From positions 372,001-436,000 of the forward strand of contig NZ_JAHZST010000001.1 of NCBI RefSeq assembly GCF_019457885.1: a stretch of DNA of 64,000 nucleotides, written 5' to 3'. The position numbers and the translations under genes are program-made. Of the stretch, positions 56,556-64,000 are shown piece by piece. Source of the stretch: Shewanella nanhaiensis. GTDB lineage: Bacteria > Pseudomonadota > Gammaproteobacteria > Enterobacterales > Shewanellaceae. Position 1 is the stretch's first letter; every line of letters begins with the position of its first letter. The notes beneath the pieces are model-generated. The model saw only the letters and a program-made list of their open reading frames with translations, ran no database searches and was not told where the DNA came from.

Positions 56556-58814
56556 TTAAAGTGAGCTGTAACGTTCACGAAGACGTTGTCTAACGACTTC
56601 TGCGATAGTGTTAAAGAAGAATGTAAAGATAAACAGTACAAAAGCGGCCAAGAAGAGCACTCGATAGTGCGAACTCCCTATCGCCGACTCTGGCATCTCC
56701 ACGGCGATATTGGCTGCTAGGGTTCTCATACCTTCAAATACGCTCCACTCCATGATGGCCGTATTACCCGTAGCCATCAGTACGATCATGGTCTCACCAA
56801 CAGCGCGGCCAAGGCCCATCATTACCGCAGAGAATATCCCAGGACTTGCAGTTAACAACACCACACGAGTCAAGGTTTGCCAGTTGGTAGCCCCCAGAGC
56901 CAAGCTACCATTTGAGAGGTGGCGAGGAACCGAGAAAACCGCGTCTTCAGCGATAGAGAAGATGGTCGGAATAACCGCAAAGCCCATAGCAATACCGACC
57001 ACAAGAGCATTTCGTTGATCGAACGTGATCCCTAACTCATTGGTGATAAACATGCGTGAATCACCATCAAACAGGAGGATCTCAATCGCGGGGCTGATGG
57101 CAAATGAGAACCAACCGATAAACAGGATGACAGGAATTAACATCAGCTCTTGATAAGTGTCAGGTAACCTCTGTTTCCACTTGCCCGGCAGGTGATACCA
57201 GGCAAATGCACTGGAGAGGATCGACAGCGGAAGTAAGATGAGCAAAACCAAGATCCCAGGCAGATTATCCTCAATCAAGGGAGCAAGCCAAAGACCAGCT
57301 AAGAAGCCTAAAATAACCGTTGGCAGAGCTTCCATAATCTCAATGGTTGGTTTAACAATAGAGCGGACTTTAGGAGACATGAAGTAAGCCGTGTATACCG
57401 CACCTGCAATCGCTAAAGGCGTTGCAAACAACATGGCATATAGTGCCGCTTTCATAGTACCAAACGCCAAAGGCATTAAGCTTAATTTTGCCTCAAAGTC
57501 ATCAGAGCCAGAGGTCGACTGCCACACATATTTAGGCTCAGGATAACCCTCATACCAGACCTTGCTCCACATGGCGCTCCACGAGACCTCAGGATGCTCA
57601 TTCTCAACATTGAAAAGATGTAGCTTATTTCCAGCTTCAACAACCAGCGCATTCGATCTTGGGCTAAACCCTATTTTAACCGGATTCTCCAGATCAAAAT
57701 TCTCAGAAAACAGCTTACGTTGACTAGTGGTATAGAGTAGAGAGAGCTCGCCTTTATCACTGACCGTCACAAAGCTCTTACGGTAAAATTCGCTGGCAAT
57801 ACTGGCAACATCACCGAGTTTGTCGAAGCCTCGAATCTCCTGATATTGACGACCCCTTTCGCCATTTACCTGAAAGTATTGCAACACAACACCGGAGTCA
57901 TAACTCACCAAAAGCGAGCTGGCACCAGCGAGTAAACTGACACTTTTAACTTGTGTATTTGCCAAATCAAGCGCTAATACCTGCATCAACTGAATATCTT
58001 CGACATCACGAATATCGTAGATAAACAGCTTATCACTGCTTCTTAATATCAACTGGCGTTGGTCGGGTGTCATTAGCGCTTGCTGTACATTGGAAGGAGC
58101 TTCTTGAATAACCCCCGTTGAAGAGATCCATTCAACCTCTTCGGTCATCATGTTCTCTTCACCTTCTTGACGGGCTAAACGCCACACCTTAGCATCATCT
58201 TGGTAGGCAAAACTCATCACTTCACTGCTATAACCAAAAGTCAGGTGATGAAGTGCCGAGCCGTTTTCATCAACAGTTAATGCCTGTTTACCAGCAGGGA
58301 ATCTGATATCGGGTGTAATAAGACGTTCATTATCTGGGTAAGTCACCCCAAAGTTAATGCCAGCGAGTAAAAGCTGACCATTATCGAGTCCGAGAGCAAA
58401 TCTTTGCTCGCTCGGCGCTGAAACAGCGCTGCTGCTAACTTGAGTGCCGTTAGGTAAAATCAGCTGCTCCCTTTCAAGAAGCTGACCTGTTTTCGCTTTA
58501 TAGAAATCTACCTGGCCTGTATTTGAAACTCGGTAGATAAGCTCATTTTGCTCGTCGCTACCCACCATCAAAGCTGGGCTTGCATCATCCGACAGTTCAA
58601 CACTCACGACAGGCGTAACGTCAGCCCCATCAAAAATAGGTTTAACAACATATAAGAGATAAAAGAAGATCAATAAAAGCGCCACAAAAACCATGGTGCC
58701 GCCTATGGTCACACCAACCTGAGTCATCTTGTCCGTGATCGACCTGCGACTCGAACCTTTGCCCATCAGTAGAGCGTTAGCCTTAGGATCAGGTTTTATC
58801 GCCTGAGTTTCCAT
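56556..58814 (-). CDS. pstC: PstC, phosphate permease subunit with a large periplasmic domain
   Basis: 752 residues, against about 320 for E. coli PstC. After one membrane helix (GGTMVFVALLLIFFYLLYVV) comes a periplasmic region of about 400 residues. It has repeated strand-like units (LIYRVSNTGQVDFYKAKTGQ, LFIYDIRDVEDIQLMQVLAL, FVTVSDKGELSLLYTTSQ), looking like a beta-propeller. The permease core follows (ALYAMLFATPLAIAGAVYTA, SVPRHLSNGSLALGATNWQT). GAGG precedes the ATG. It is the first gene of the operon behind a Pho box; no pstS lies in the window. Confidence 0.92.
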   Translation of the reverse strand: METQAIKPDPKANALLMGKGSSRRSITDKMTQVGVTIGGTMVFVALLLIFFYLLYVVKPIFDGADVTPVVSVELSDDASPALMVGSDEQNELIYRVSNTGQVDFYKAKTGQLLEREQLILPNGTQVSSSAVSAPSEQRFALGLDNGQLLLAGINFGVTYPDNERLITPDIRFPAGKQALTVDENGSALHHLTFGYSSEVMSFAYQDDAKVWRLARQEGEENMMTEEVEWISSTGVIQEAPSNVQQALMTPDQRQLILRSSDKLFIYDIRDVEDIQLMQVLALDLANTQVKSVSLLAGASSLLVSYDSGVVLQYFQVNGERGRQYQEIRGFDKLGDVASIASEFYRKSFVTVSDKGELSLLYTTSQRKLFSENFDLENPVKIGFSPRSNALVVEAGNKLHLFNVENEHPEVSWSAMWSKVWYEGYPEPKYVWQSTSGSDDFEAKLSLMPLAFGTMKAALYAMLFATPLAIAGAVYTAYFMSPKVRSIVKPTIEIMEALPTVILGFLAGLWLAPLIEDNLPGILVLLILLPLSILSSAFAWYHLPGKWKQRLPDTYQELMLIPVILFIGWFSFAISPAIEILLFDGDSRMFITNELGITFDQRNALVVGIAMGFAVIPTIFSIAEDAVFSVPRHLSNGSLALGATNWQTLTRVVLLTASPGIFSAVMMGLGRAVGETMIVLMATGNTAIMEWSVFEGMRTLAANIAVEMPESAIGSSHYRVLFLAAFVLFIFTFFFNTIAEVVRQRLRERYSSL

Positions 58815-58902
58815 TAAAACCTCGTTTATTAAATAATCGGTAGACTTTTCACTGGGATTGTTACATTGGCTATGCTAACAATAGTGTTTTATTTTTCGTA
58901 GC

Positions 58903-58936
58903 ATTATATGACGCAAAGATGACACTAGTGTTACAG
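58903..58936 (-). promoter_or_regulatory. Pho box and -10 element of the pst operon
   Basis: On the transcribed strand, CTGTAACACTAGTGTCAT (58936-58919) fits the PhoB consensus of two CTGTMAY-like repeats 11 bases apart. A third GCGTCAT-type repeat follows at the same period. The hexamer TATAAT (58908-58903) lies ten bases after the Pho box, the standard PhoB geometry. There is no good -35, as expected for an activated promoter. Confidence 0.82.
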
Positions 58937-58981
58937 TGCAACAAGCGAGAGAGAATTATTAATCATAGGAGCTATATCAAT

Positions 58982-59476
58982 ATGTTACGATACTTAGTGA
59001 CCCTTCAAGTCCCAGATAAAAATGGCTTAGTTGAGCAGATAGCACATGCAGTGAGTCGTCATGGAGGAAACTGGTTAGATTCAGAGCTTCGCCACATAGA
59101 TGGCATATTTGCAGCCATACTCCTGTTAGAAGTTCCCGCTTCAAATTGGGATACTTTAGTAGAAAATTTAGAGTGCATCGAAGGCTTAAGCTTAACCTAT
59201 GCAAAAACGAGTAAAGAACAGTCCCTACCTACCCACAAAAGCTACTCTTTAGTTGCCTATGATAGGCCTGGCTTAGTCCACGATATTTCAAATAAAATCA
59301 GTTCAATGGGGATGAATATCGAACATCTCAGCACTCGTTATGAGAGCGCTGGCCACACTGGTGTAGCCCTCTTTAGAGCAAACTTTGACGTTGCAATGAA
59401 AAATGATGAACAAGAGGATCAGCTCTGCGATGCGCTCTACACCATAGGGGATGATGTTGTGCTGGATAAGGTGTAA
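58982..59476 (+). CDS. GcvR-like double-ACT regulatory protein
   Basis: Start at ATG 58982 (MLRYLVTLQVPDKNGLVEQI), ten bases after AGGAG; an earlier frame start (58919) would fall inside the Pho box. About 164 residues with two ACT domains: the first LVTLQVPDKNGLVEQIAHAV with NWLDSELRHIDGIF, the second YSLVAYDRPGLVHDISNKIS with NIEHLSTRYESAGHTG. GcvR binds glycine and holds GcvA in check in E. coli; this shorter, diverged relative could sense another amino acid. It is divergent from pstC and ends with its own terminator. Confidence 0.82.
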   Translation: MLRYLVTLQVPDKNGLVEQIAHAVSRHGGNWLDSELRHIDGIFAAILLLEVPASNWDTLVENLECIEGLSLTYAKTSKEQSLPTHKSYSLVAYDRPGLVHDISNKISSMGMNIEHLSTRYESAGHTGVALFRANFDVAMKNDEQEDQLCDALYTIGDDVVLDKV

Positions 59477-59566
59477 TACCAGAATATAAAAAACATGATC
59501 ACTTAACCAAGTGTGATACAGCATTTAGTGGGTTCATGCATATTTAAAATAGTACAGCTCTGATAT

Positions 59567-59589
59567 AAGGGAGGTTACGCTCCCTTTTT
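59567..59589 (+). terminator. Rho-independent terminator after the GcvR-like gene
   Basis: AAGGGAG and CTCCCTT pair around a 6-base loop, followed by a short T-run. It is about 90 bases after the stop. Confidence 0.78.
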
Positions 59590-59789
59590 ATCCAATCCCT
59601 CTCTCCTTTTAGACATCTATTTACCTTCTCTATTGCAATCGAAAAAATCAATCAAATATCGCAACAACAATCTGATAGACTAGCAAAAATACAGATTGGC
59701 TATCAGTATCGAAACATTAGATTTTGAACTTAAGTCAAACCAATGTCTGCTACACATGTACCTAAGTACATTTATGCTAGGAACCCTTA

Positions 59790-60605
59790 ATGCTAGGATT
59801 AATAAAAAAAATGCGTGCCACGCTGGATGATAACCAGCAGGTACAGTATCAATTGCCAATCGGTGATCAATTAGTAGAGATGAACCCGCTGATTGGCACA
59901 AGTGTGACTTTAACTCACACAGGCAAAATAAGCTGCAGTAACTGCGGTAAGAAAACCAAGAAAAGCTACTCTCAAGGGCACTGCTTCGTTTGTATGAAGA
60001 AGTTAGCTAGCTGTGACATGTGCATAATGAAACCTGAGACGTGCCACTTTGCCGAGGGAACCTGCCGTGAGCCTGAGTGGGGGGAAGTTAACTGCTTTGT
60101 GCCGCATTATGTCTATCTTTCAAACACATCAGGTCTTAAAGTGGGGATCACTCGCCATACCCAACTTCCTACGCGCTGGATAGATCAAGGCGCGACTCAA
60201 GGCTTGCCTATTTTGAAAGTATCAACGAGACAGATCTCAGGTCTTGTGGAAGTTGAATTGGCTAAGATGATAGCCGACAAGACTAATTGGCGTGCTATGC
60301 TCAAAGGCAATTCCGAAGATATAGATCTCAAGGCTAAGGCCGCAGAGCTTCTGCCTGAAGTTGAAAACAAGATACATGAAATCTGCATGGCAAACGGTGA
60401 ATATGCCATTGAAAAGCTCGATGAAGATATTCAGAAGATTCACTTTCCAGTCACTGAGTTTCCAACCAAGATCAGTTCACACAACTTCGATAAAAACCCA
60501 GTCGTCAGTGGCATATTGCTTGGCATTAAAGGGCAATACTTAATCTTCGATACTGGCGTCATTAACCTTAGAAAATTCACCTCCTATGAGATAAGCCTAA
60601 GTTAA
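59790..60605 (+). CDS. DUF2797-family zinc-binding protein with a GIY-YIG-like core
   Basis: 271 residues. The start follows AGGAACCCTTA, and GLIKKM near the N-terminus fits the family. Cysteine-rich segments (ISCSNCGKKTKKSYSQGHCF, CMKKLASCDMC and CHFAEGTCREPEWGEVNC) should bind zinc. Then comes HYVYLSNTSGLKVGITRH, a GIY-YIG-like strand pair, with a basic TQLPTRWIDQG after it. Members are of unknown function; the fold suggests nucleic-acid contact. It stands alone with a hairpin after the stop. Confidence 0.82.
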   Translation: MLGLIKKMRATLDDNQQVQYQLPIGDQLVEMNPLIGTSVTLTHTGKISCSNCGKKTKKSYSQGHCFVCMKKLASCDMCIMKPETCHFAEGTCREPEWGEVNCFVPHYVYLSNTSGLKVGITRHTQLPTRWIDQGATQGLPILKVSTRQISGLVEVELAKMIADKTNWRAMLKGNSEDIDLKAKAAELLPEVENKIHEICMANGEYAIEKLDEDIQKIHFPVTEFPTKISSHNFDKNPVVSGILLGIKGQYLIFDTGVINLRKFTSYEISLS

Positions 60606-60624
60606 CGTCAAAAATCAGTTCAAT

Positions 60625-60647
60625 AAGGGCTTGCCATAGGCCCTTTT
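60625..60647 (+). terminator. Terminator-like hairpin after the DUF2797 gene
   Basis: AAGGGC (60625-60630) pairs with GCCCTT (60640-60645) around a 9-base loop, followed by TT and pyrimidines. It is short but well placed. Confidence 0.55.
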
Positions 60648-60823
60648 CCCTCTGTATCAATATTCTTTCTACATCCAATCTAACCAAATTCCCCTATTTT
60701 AACCATGGACAAACCATCAGCATTAAATTAACATTTAAGCAACAAGGATGTTCAAGTATATGTTAGCGTGGATCAAAATATTGATTTATCAGCGCTGGCA
60801 TAGGAAATACAAGGAAGTGTAGC

Positions 60824-61141
60824 GTGATTGATCAAGCCAATAATTCATCTATCCCCTCTTATCAAACCTTCAAGCAGCTTATTGGTAAAACGGTCAATGT
60901 TGAAGATCACCAAGGTAATCGTCTTGAACTCATCATAGATGAAATCGTTACTGGCTCTGCCCACTGCCAAGACTATGAAAGCTTTACCACACGCCTGAAA
61001 GACTCCTTACCAAATCGTGTGCCCCAAGGATCTTACACCTTCAGTCACCCAATCATTGGTAAACAGTGGCTATTTTGCTCAGCAATCTCAGCGACTCAAT
61101 ATGAGATCGTGATCAACAGAGAAGTGGAGCTTAAGGCATGA
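60824..61141 (+). CDS. DUF6916-like protein next to a tail-collar gene
   Basis: 105 residues beginning at GTG 60824, with AAGGAAG seven bases before it. TFKQLIGKTVNVEDHQGNRL with ELIIDEIVTGSAHCQDYESF, VPQGSYTFSHPIIGKQWLFC and YEIVINREVEL fits the DUF6916 pattern of small barrel proteins found beside phage-tail-collar (MdpB-like) genes. The last 11 bases overlap the end of the convergent GNAT gene. A chaperone or partner role for the collar-type protein is inferred from repeated neighbourhood, not shown. Confidence 0.68.
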   Translation: MIDQANNSSIPSYQTFKQLIGKTVNVEDHQGNRLELIIDEIVTGSAHCQDYESFTTRLKDSLPNRVPQGSYTFSHPIIGKQWLFCSAISATQYEIVINREVELKA

Positions 61142-61655
61142 GTTGCTCAACGACTCTATTTTCCGCTCGCCACTCCATGAGTAGATACACTTCGTCCGTC
61201 TGCGTTTTTAACTTAAAACCTAAACGCTCATATAGCGCTCTGGCAGGATTATTTCGCTCTACATGTATGCTCACGGTTAAGCCTAAATTTTCAGCTTCAA
61301 TAAACAAATTCTCAAGCAAACAACTGGCAACTCCAACACCTCGATGCTCAGGCATCAAAGAGATATCGACAATACGGATCTCTTGACGTTCATCGAGCCA
61401 GTAGTCGACAAACAGTCGTCCAATAGCTTGGTTCTGGTAATAGATAATATCAAATTTGTCAGTGTTGTAATGCTGACAATAGTAACGATATTGAGCGGCA
61501 AACTGCTCAGATAAAAAAGAGTTTAATTGCGGCTCAGGCCAGCTTGCCGGGGCAAACTCATCGCGGCGAACAGAGGTATAGAGCTGCAATAAAAAGGGCA
61601 AGTCAGCCTCACTATGAGCTTTGAGTTCCAGTGAAGCGAGTTGTAAACAATCCAT
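61131..61655 (-). CDS. GNAT-family N-acetyltransferase inside the tail-collar cluster
   Basis: 174 residues with LELKAHSEADLPFLLQLYTS at the start, the acetyl-CoA-binding SLMPEHRGVGVASCLLENLF and the final NNPARALYERLGFKL. The substrate is unknown. It overlaps the DUF6916-like gene by 11 bases at the 3' ends and is divergent from the tail-collar gene. A GNAT in this position next to collar-type genes may acetylate the surface protein, but that is inference. Confidence 0.85.
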   Translation of the reverse strand: MDCLQLASLELKAHSEADLPFLLQLYTSVRRDEFAPASWPEPQLNSFLSEQFAAQYRYYCQHYNTDKFDIIYYQNQAIGRLFVDYWLDERQEIRIVDISLMPEHRGVGVASCLLENLFIEAENLGLTVSIHVERNNPARALYERLGFKLKTQTDEVYLLMEWRAENRVVEQLMP

Positions 61656-61735
61656 GTTAGGTCACCTAAATGTTGTCGGTGGATTGTACCCAACATACTA
61701 AAAAATCTGAAAATAACAAGATTAGGAGAGTAACA

Positions 61736-62344
61736 ATGTCAGAACCTTTTATCGGCGAGATCAAGATGGTGGGATTTAACTTTGCGCCTCGTGGCTATGC
61801 AAAATGCGACGGTGCATTAATCGCTATCTCACAAAACCAAGCCATGTTTTCTCTGCTTGGCACCCAATTTGGTGGCGATGGCCGTACTACGTTTGGTTTA
61901 CCCGAGCTCCGCGGTCGCACTCCAATGCACCAAGGTCATGGTCCAGGGCTAAACCCTAAGTCTATGGGGCAAAAGCAAGGCTCTGAGAACAATACACTGC
62001 AAATGAACCAAATGCCCAGTCACTATCATCCAATGACAAATGTAGAAGCAAAAATTACAGATACATTAAGTATTAAAGTCCCTGCTTCTAACGAAAATGC
62101 CACGGAAACCTCCCCTGTGGACAACGTACCAGCAGTGGCCATCTCAGGAACAAGAGCTACCGCTTTATATTCAGCAGAAGCAAATGGAGTAATGAAGGCA
62201 TTTGATACGCCATTAAATACAACTGCAATGCTAAATGCCAATACGCAAAATGCTGGAGGTAATACCCCAATCAACAATTTACCACCTTATCAAGTAGTGA
62301 ACTTTATCATCGCGCTCCAAGGCCTATTTCCTTCACGAAGCTAG
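61736..62344 (+). CDS. Phage-tail-collar domain protein (MdpB-like)
   Basis: Start at ATG 61736, following AGGAG by seven bases. 202 residues: an N-terminal tail-collar domain (MSEPFIGEIKMVGFNFAPRG, AKCDGALIAISQNQAMFSLL, GTQFGGDGRTTFGLPELRGR), a variable middle (alanine/asparagine-rich) and a C-terminal NNLPPYQVVNFIIALQGLFP. This is the microcystin-dependent-protein type of collar protein, often encoded alone in marine bacteria with DUF6916 and adhesin genes rather than in prophages. No other tail genes are nearby. A surface or secreted-fibre role is inferred. Confidence 0.85.
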   Translation: MSEPFIGEIKMVGFNFAPRGYAKCDGALIAISQNQAMFSLLGTQFGGDGRTTFGLPELRGRTPMHQGHGPGLNPKSMGQKQGSENNTLQMNQMPSHYHPMTNVEAKITDTLSIKVPASNENATETSPVDNVPAVAISGTRATALYSAEANGVMKAFDTPLNTTAMLNANTQNAGGNTPINNLPPYQVVNFIIALQGLFPSRS

Positions 62345-62366
62345 GCCAATATTAAATACAAAACTC

Positions 62367-62387
62367 ATGGGCAGTTGGCCTGCCCAT
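62367..62387 (+). repeat. Hairpin between the tail-collar gene and the adhesin
   Basis: ATGGGCA and TGCCCAT form a 7-bp stem around a 7-base loop. No T-run follows, so read-through into the adhesin gene is likely. Confidence 0.45.
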
Positions 62388-62410
62388 CTATGTCTCAATA
62401 GGAACTCACC

Positions 62411-64000
62411 ATGGAAAGGTTCATCTGGATAAAAGTAGCTATTACAAGCTTGGCATTATTATCGAGCGCTAGTCACTCAGCGACAGATCTCAACTTTGAT
62501 GCAATTGCAGCCCTTCAGGTACTGGGGGAACCATATGATAGTGGTGAAATTACTTTTACGGCTGGAGGAACTGAAGCTTTCCATGGCGATCTAGGCGGAG
62601 GGAAAATAATCAATGACCAAGTTGGGAGTGTTGACTCAACTATGGTCACTTTTAAAACTGATGATGGTAGTGAATTTCGTCTAGTCTCTTTTAAAATGAG
62701 AGCTGCTGCATGGGCAAGTATATATACCGTAAAAGCCTATAAAGATAGTGTTCTCATGGGTAGTGAGGTCTTTGATTTAACAGCTATTTCAGTAAACACG
62801 TACCACCCAATAACTCTTACCGATGCTGCGTTTAACAATACTGATGAAATTCGTATTACCCCAAATGATGATCCAAACATGCTTATTGGTCTCGATGATA
62901 TTGATTTTGAGCCTGCAATAACCCCCAATAGCGCCCCTACAACGGCTAACCTCAACGGTGACAGCTTTACCTATAGTGAAGGTGACGGAAGTCAAACTCT
63001 CGATCAAGGCACAGTAGCCACTGTTACCGATAGTGATAGCACAGATCTCGATGGTGGTAACCTAACCCTCACCATTACCTCAGGTGAAGATGCAGCCGAA
63101 GATATTCTCTTAATCGATACGAGCGGGACTATGTCTCTTTCAGGAACAACCGCTGGCAGTAATGTATCCATTACAGGACCAGGAGTCATTGGAACACTTG
63201 GTAATAATATTGCTGCGGGTAACGACTTTGTCATTAACTTCAATGGTTCAGCAACCCCAGCTCATGCCCAAACCTTAGTTCAAGCATTAACTTACCAAAA
63301 CAGTGATAACGATAACCCAACAACTGGGGCGAGAAATGTGAGACTGACCATCAGTGATGGTGATGGCGGCACATCAGCTAATGCAGATATCACAGTGACA
63401 GTAGCAGCTGTTAATGATAGTCCAAGCCTGAGCAATCTCGCTGGTGATAACCTTAATTACAGTGAAGGTGATGGTAAGCAAAATATCGACATATCCGCCA
63501 ATGCGACGTTTACCGATGTAGATTCAGTGAACCTCAACAGTGGAACACTTACGGTTACAATCCCCACCAATAAAGATGCTAGCGAAGATATTCTTGGTTT
63601 TGACAACACTGTCACCACAACAGGGTTAGCGAGTGCCAGTATCACCATTAGCGCGACCAATATAGGGGCACTGACCAACGCTATATCAGAGGGTAATGAC
63701 CTTATCGTTACCTTCAATAGCAATGCCACGCCAGCGCTTGTGCAGTCGCTCGTTCGTGCTATCACCTATGAAAACAGTGACAATTTATTCCCCACAGAAA
63801 ATACTCGTACAGTCAGAACAGTACTCACTGATGGCGACGGTGGTAGCAGTGGTAATATTGATACTAGCCTTGTAGTGAGTCAAGTGAATGATCTCCCCGT
63901 TAGCAGCAATAACACACTCACACCAAATGAAGGCGGTGTGTCAACAATTGCCACCAGTGACTTTGCTTTTAGCGACCCTGAAGGCGACACTCTTAACCAT
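62411..64000 (+). CDS. Large cadherin/Ig-repeat adhesin, 3'-truncated by the window edge
   Basis: An open frame from ATG 62411 (AGGAA seven bases before) runs without stop for 530 codons to the last base. A signal peptide (MERFIWIKVAITSLALLSSA) is followed by a non-repeated domain with TFKTDDGSEFRLVSFKM and IRITPNDDPNMLIGLDDIDF. Then come repeats of about 110-130 residues, each starting with a form of SNLAGDNLNYSEGDGKQNID and ending RxVRLTISDGDGGTSANADI, typical of VCBS/cadherin-like calcium-binding repeats in RTX-type adhesins. It follows the tail-collar gene by 66 bases in the same direction. The size and end of the protein are unknown. Confidence 0.85.
   Translation, partial: MERFIWIKVAITSLALLSSASHSATDLNFDAIAALQVLGEPYDSGEITFTAGGTEAFHGDLGGGKIINDQVGSVDSTMVTFKTDDGSEFRLVSFKMRAAAWASIYTVKAYKDSVLMGSEVFDLTAISVNTYHPITLTDAAFNNTDEIRITPNDDPNMLIGLDDIDFEPAITPNSAPTTANLNGDSFTYSEGDGSQTLDQGTVATVTDSDSTDLDGGNLTLTITSGEDAAEDILLIDTSGTMSLSGTTAGSNVSITGPGVIGTLGNNIAAGNDFVINFNGSATPAHAQTLVQALTYQNSDNDNPTTGARNVRLTISDGDGGTSANADITVTVAAVNDSPSLSNLAGDNLNYSEGDGKQNIDISANATFTDVDSVNLNSGTLTVTIPTNKDASEDILGFDNTVTTTGLASASITISATNIGALTNAISEGNDLIVTFNSNATPALVQSLVRAITYENSDNLFPTENTRTVRTVLTDGDGGSSGNIDTSLVVSQVNDLPVSSNNTLTPNEGGVSTIATSDFAFSDPEGDTLNH

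Noticed and set aside
58919..58981. Extended N-terminus for the GcvR-like protein
   Set aside because: The longer frame begins inside the Pho box and lacks an upstream ribosome site, while ATG 58982 has AGGAG ten bases before and starts the ACT domain directly.
61736..62344. Tail-collar gene as evidence of a prophage
   Set aside because: There are no capsid, tail sheath, terminase, lysis or integrase genes in the window, and the small MdpB-type protein is commonly found outside phages.
1..64000. tRNA, rRNA or a complete insertion sequence
   Set aside because: I scanned for acceptor/TPsiC-like arms, conserved rRNA blocks and transposase motifs and saw none, though a covariance-model search would be more reliable than reading by eye.

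Overview
The window reads as chromosomal DNA of a marine gammaproteobacterium, most likely Shewanella. The best markers are an oleABCD cluster for long-chain olefin (polyunsaturated hydrocarbon) synthesis, the enlarged PstC and PstA phosphate permeases, PanP-type aspartate decarboxylase, a Gly-Gly-type C-terminal sorting tail, and many small families common in Shewanella and Vibrio (DUF1289, DUF2797, DUF2927, YajD). The species cannot be named from this alone. I see no rRNA, tRNA, CRISPR array, transposase or integrase. The only mobile-looking DNA is a 270-bp inverted-repeat element at 49.8-50.1 kb.

Layout. 0-1.7 kb: the C-terminal end of a diguanylate cyclase and an MltC-like murein transglycosylase. 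1.7-8.6 kb: a leftward alternate (CS1/CFA-like) chaperone-usher pilus operon, with a factor-independent terminator-like hairpin after the major pilin and an OmpA-family protein as its last gene. 8.9-11.8 kb: a large lipoprotein. 12.1-18 kb: an XRE regulator with an acetyltransferase-like tail, a GntP permease with glycerate kinase, and PanP. 18-19.1 kb: a GNAT and a DCC-family protein. 19.4-23.1 kb: a periplasmic chorismate mutase-cyclohexadienyl dehydratase fusion, an AraC regulator, the AzlCD amino-acid exporter and a NIPSNAP protein; one 14-bp motif recurs before three of these genes. 23.1-25.4 kb: a WYL regulator, a GyrI-like ligand-binding protein, a VOC protein and a small cystatin-like protein. 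25.6-29.1 kb: a barrel-like outer-membrane protein, a DUF2927 protein and a serine/threonine permease.

29.1-36.5 kb is one 2,453-residue surface protein: two BspA-type repeat arrays, five 89-residue Ig-like repeats, cadherin-like and Calx-beta-like domains, and a GlyGly-CTERM-like tail. 36.7-41.5 kb holds housekeeping and small genes (phosphohexomutase, periplasmic binding-like protein, RluA-type pseudouridine synthase, SnoaL-like and lipocalin-like proteins). 41.5-46.5 kb is oleABCD with an internal terminator between oleB and oleC. 46.8-52.7 kb: a methyltransferase, a lipoprotein with a C-terminal membrane anchor, a DUF1289 protein, YajD and a BCCT choline/betaine-type transporter. 53.2-58.8 kb: pstC-pstA-pstB-phoU behind a well-formed Pho box and -10, divergent from a GcvR-like double-ACT protein. 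59.8-64 kb: a DUF2797 protein, then a DUF6916 protein, a GNAT, a phage-tail-collar (MdpB-like) protein and the start of a large repeat adhesin that runs off the window.

The recurring theme is surface biology: pili, a large lipoprotein, a giant repeat protein, collar-type and cadherin-type proteins, alongside membrane hydrocarbon synthesis, phosphate starvation control and amino-acid export. Start codons below were adjusted where a ribosome binding site or signal peptide favours a different start from the longest frame.
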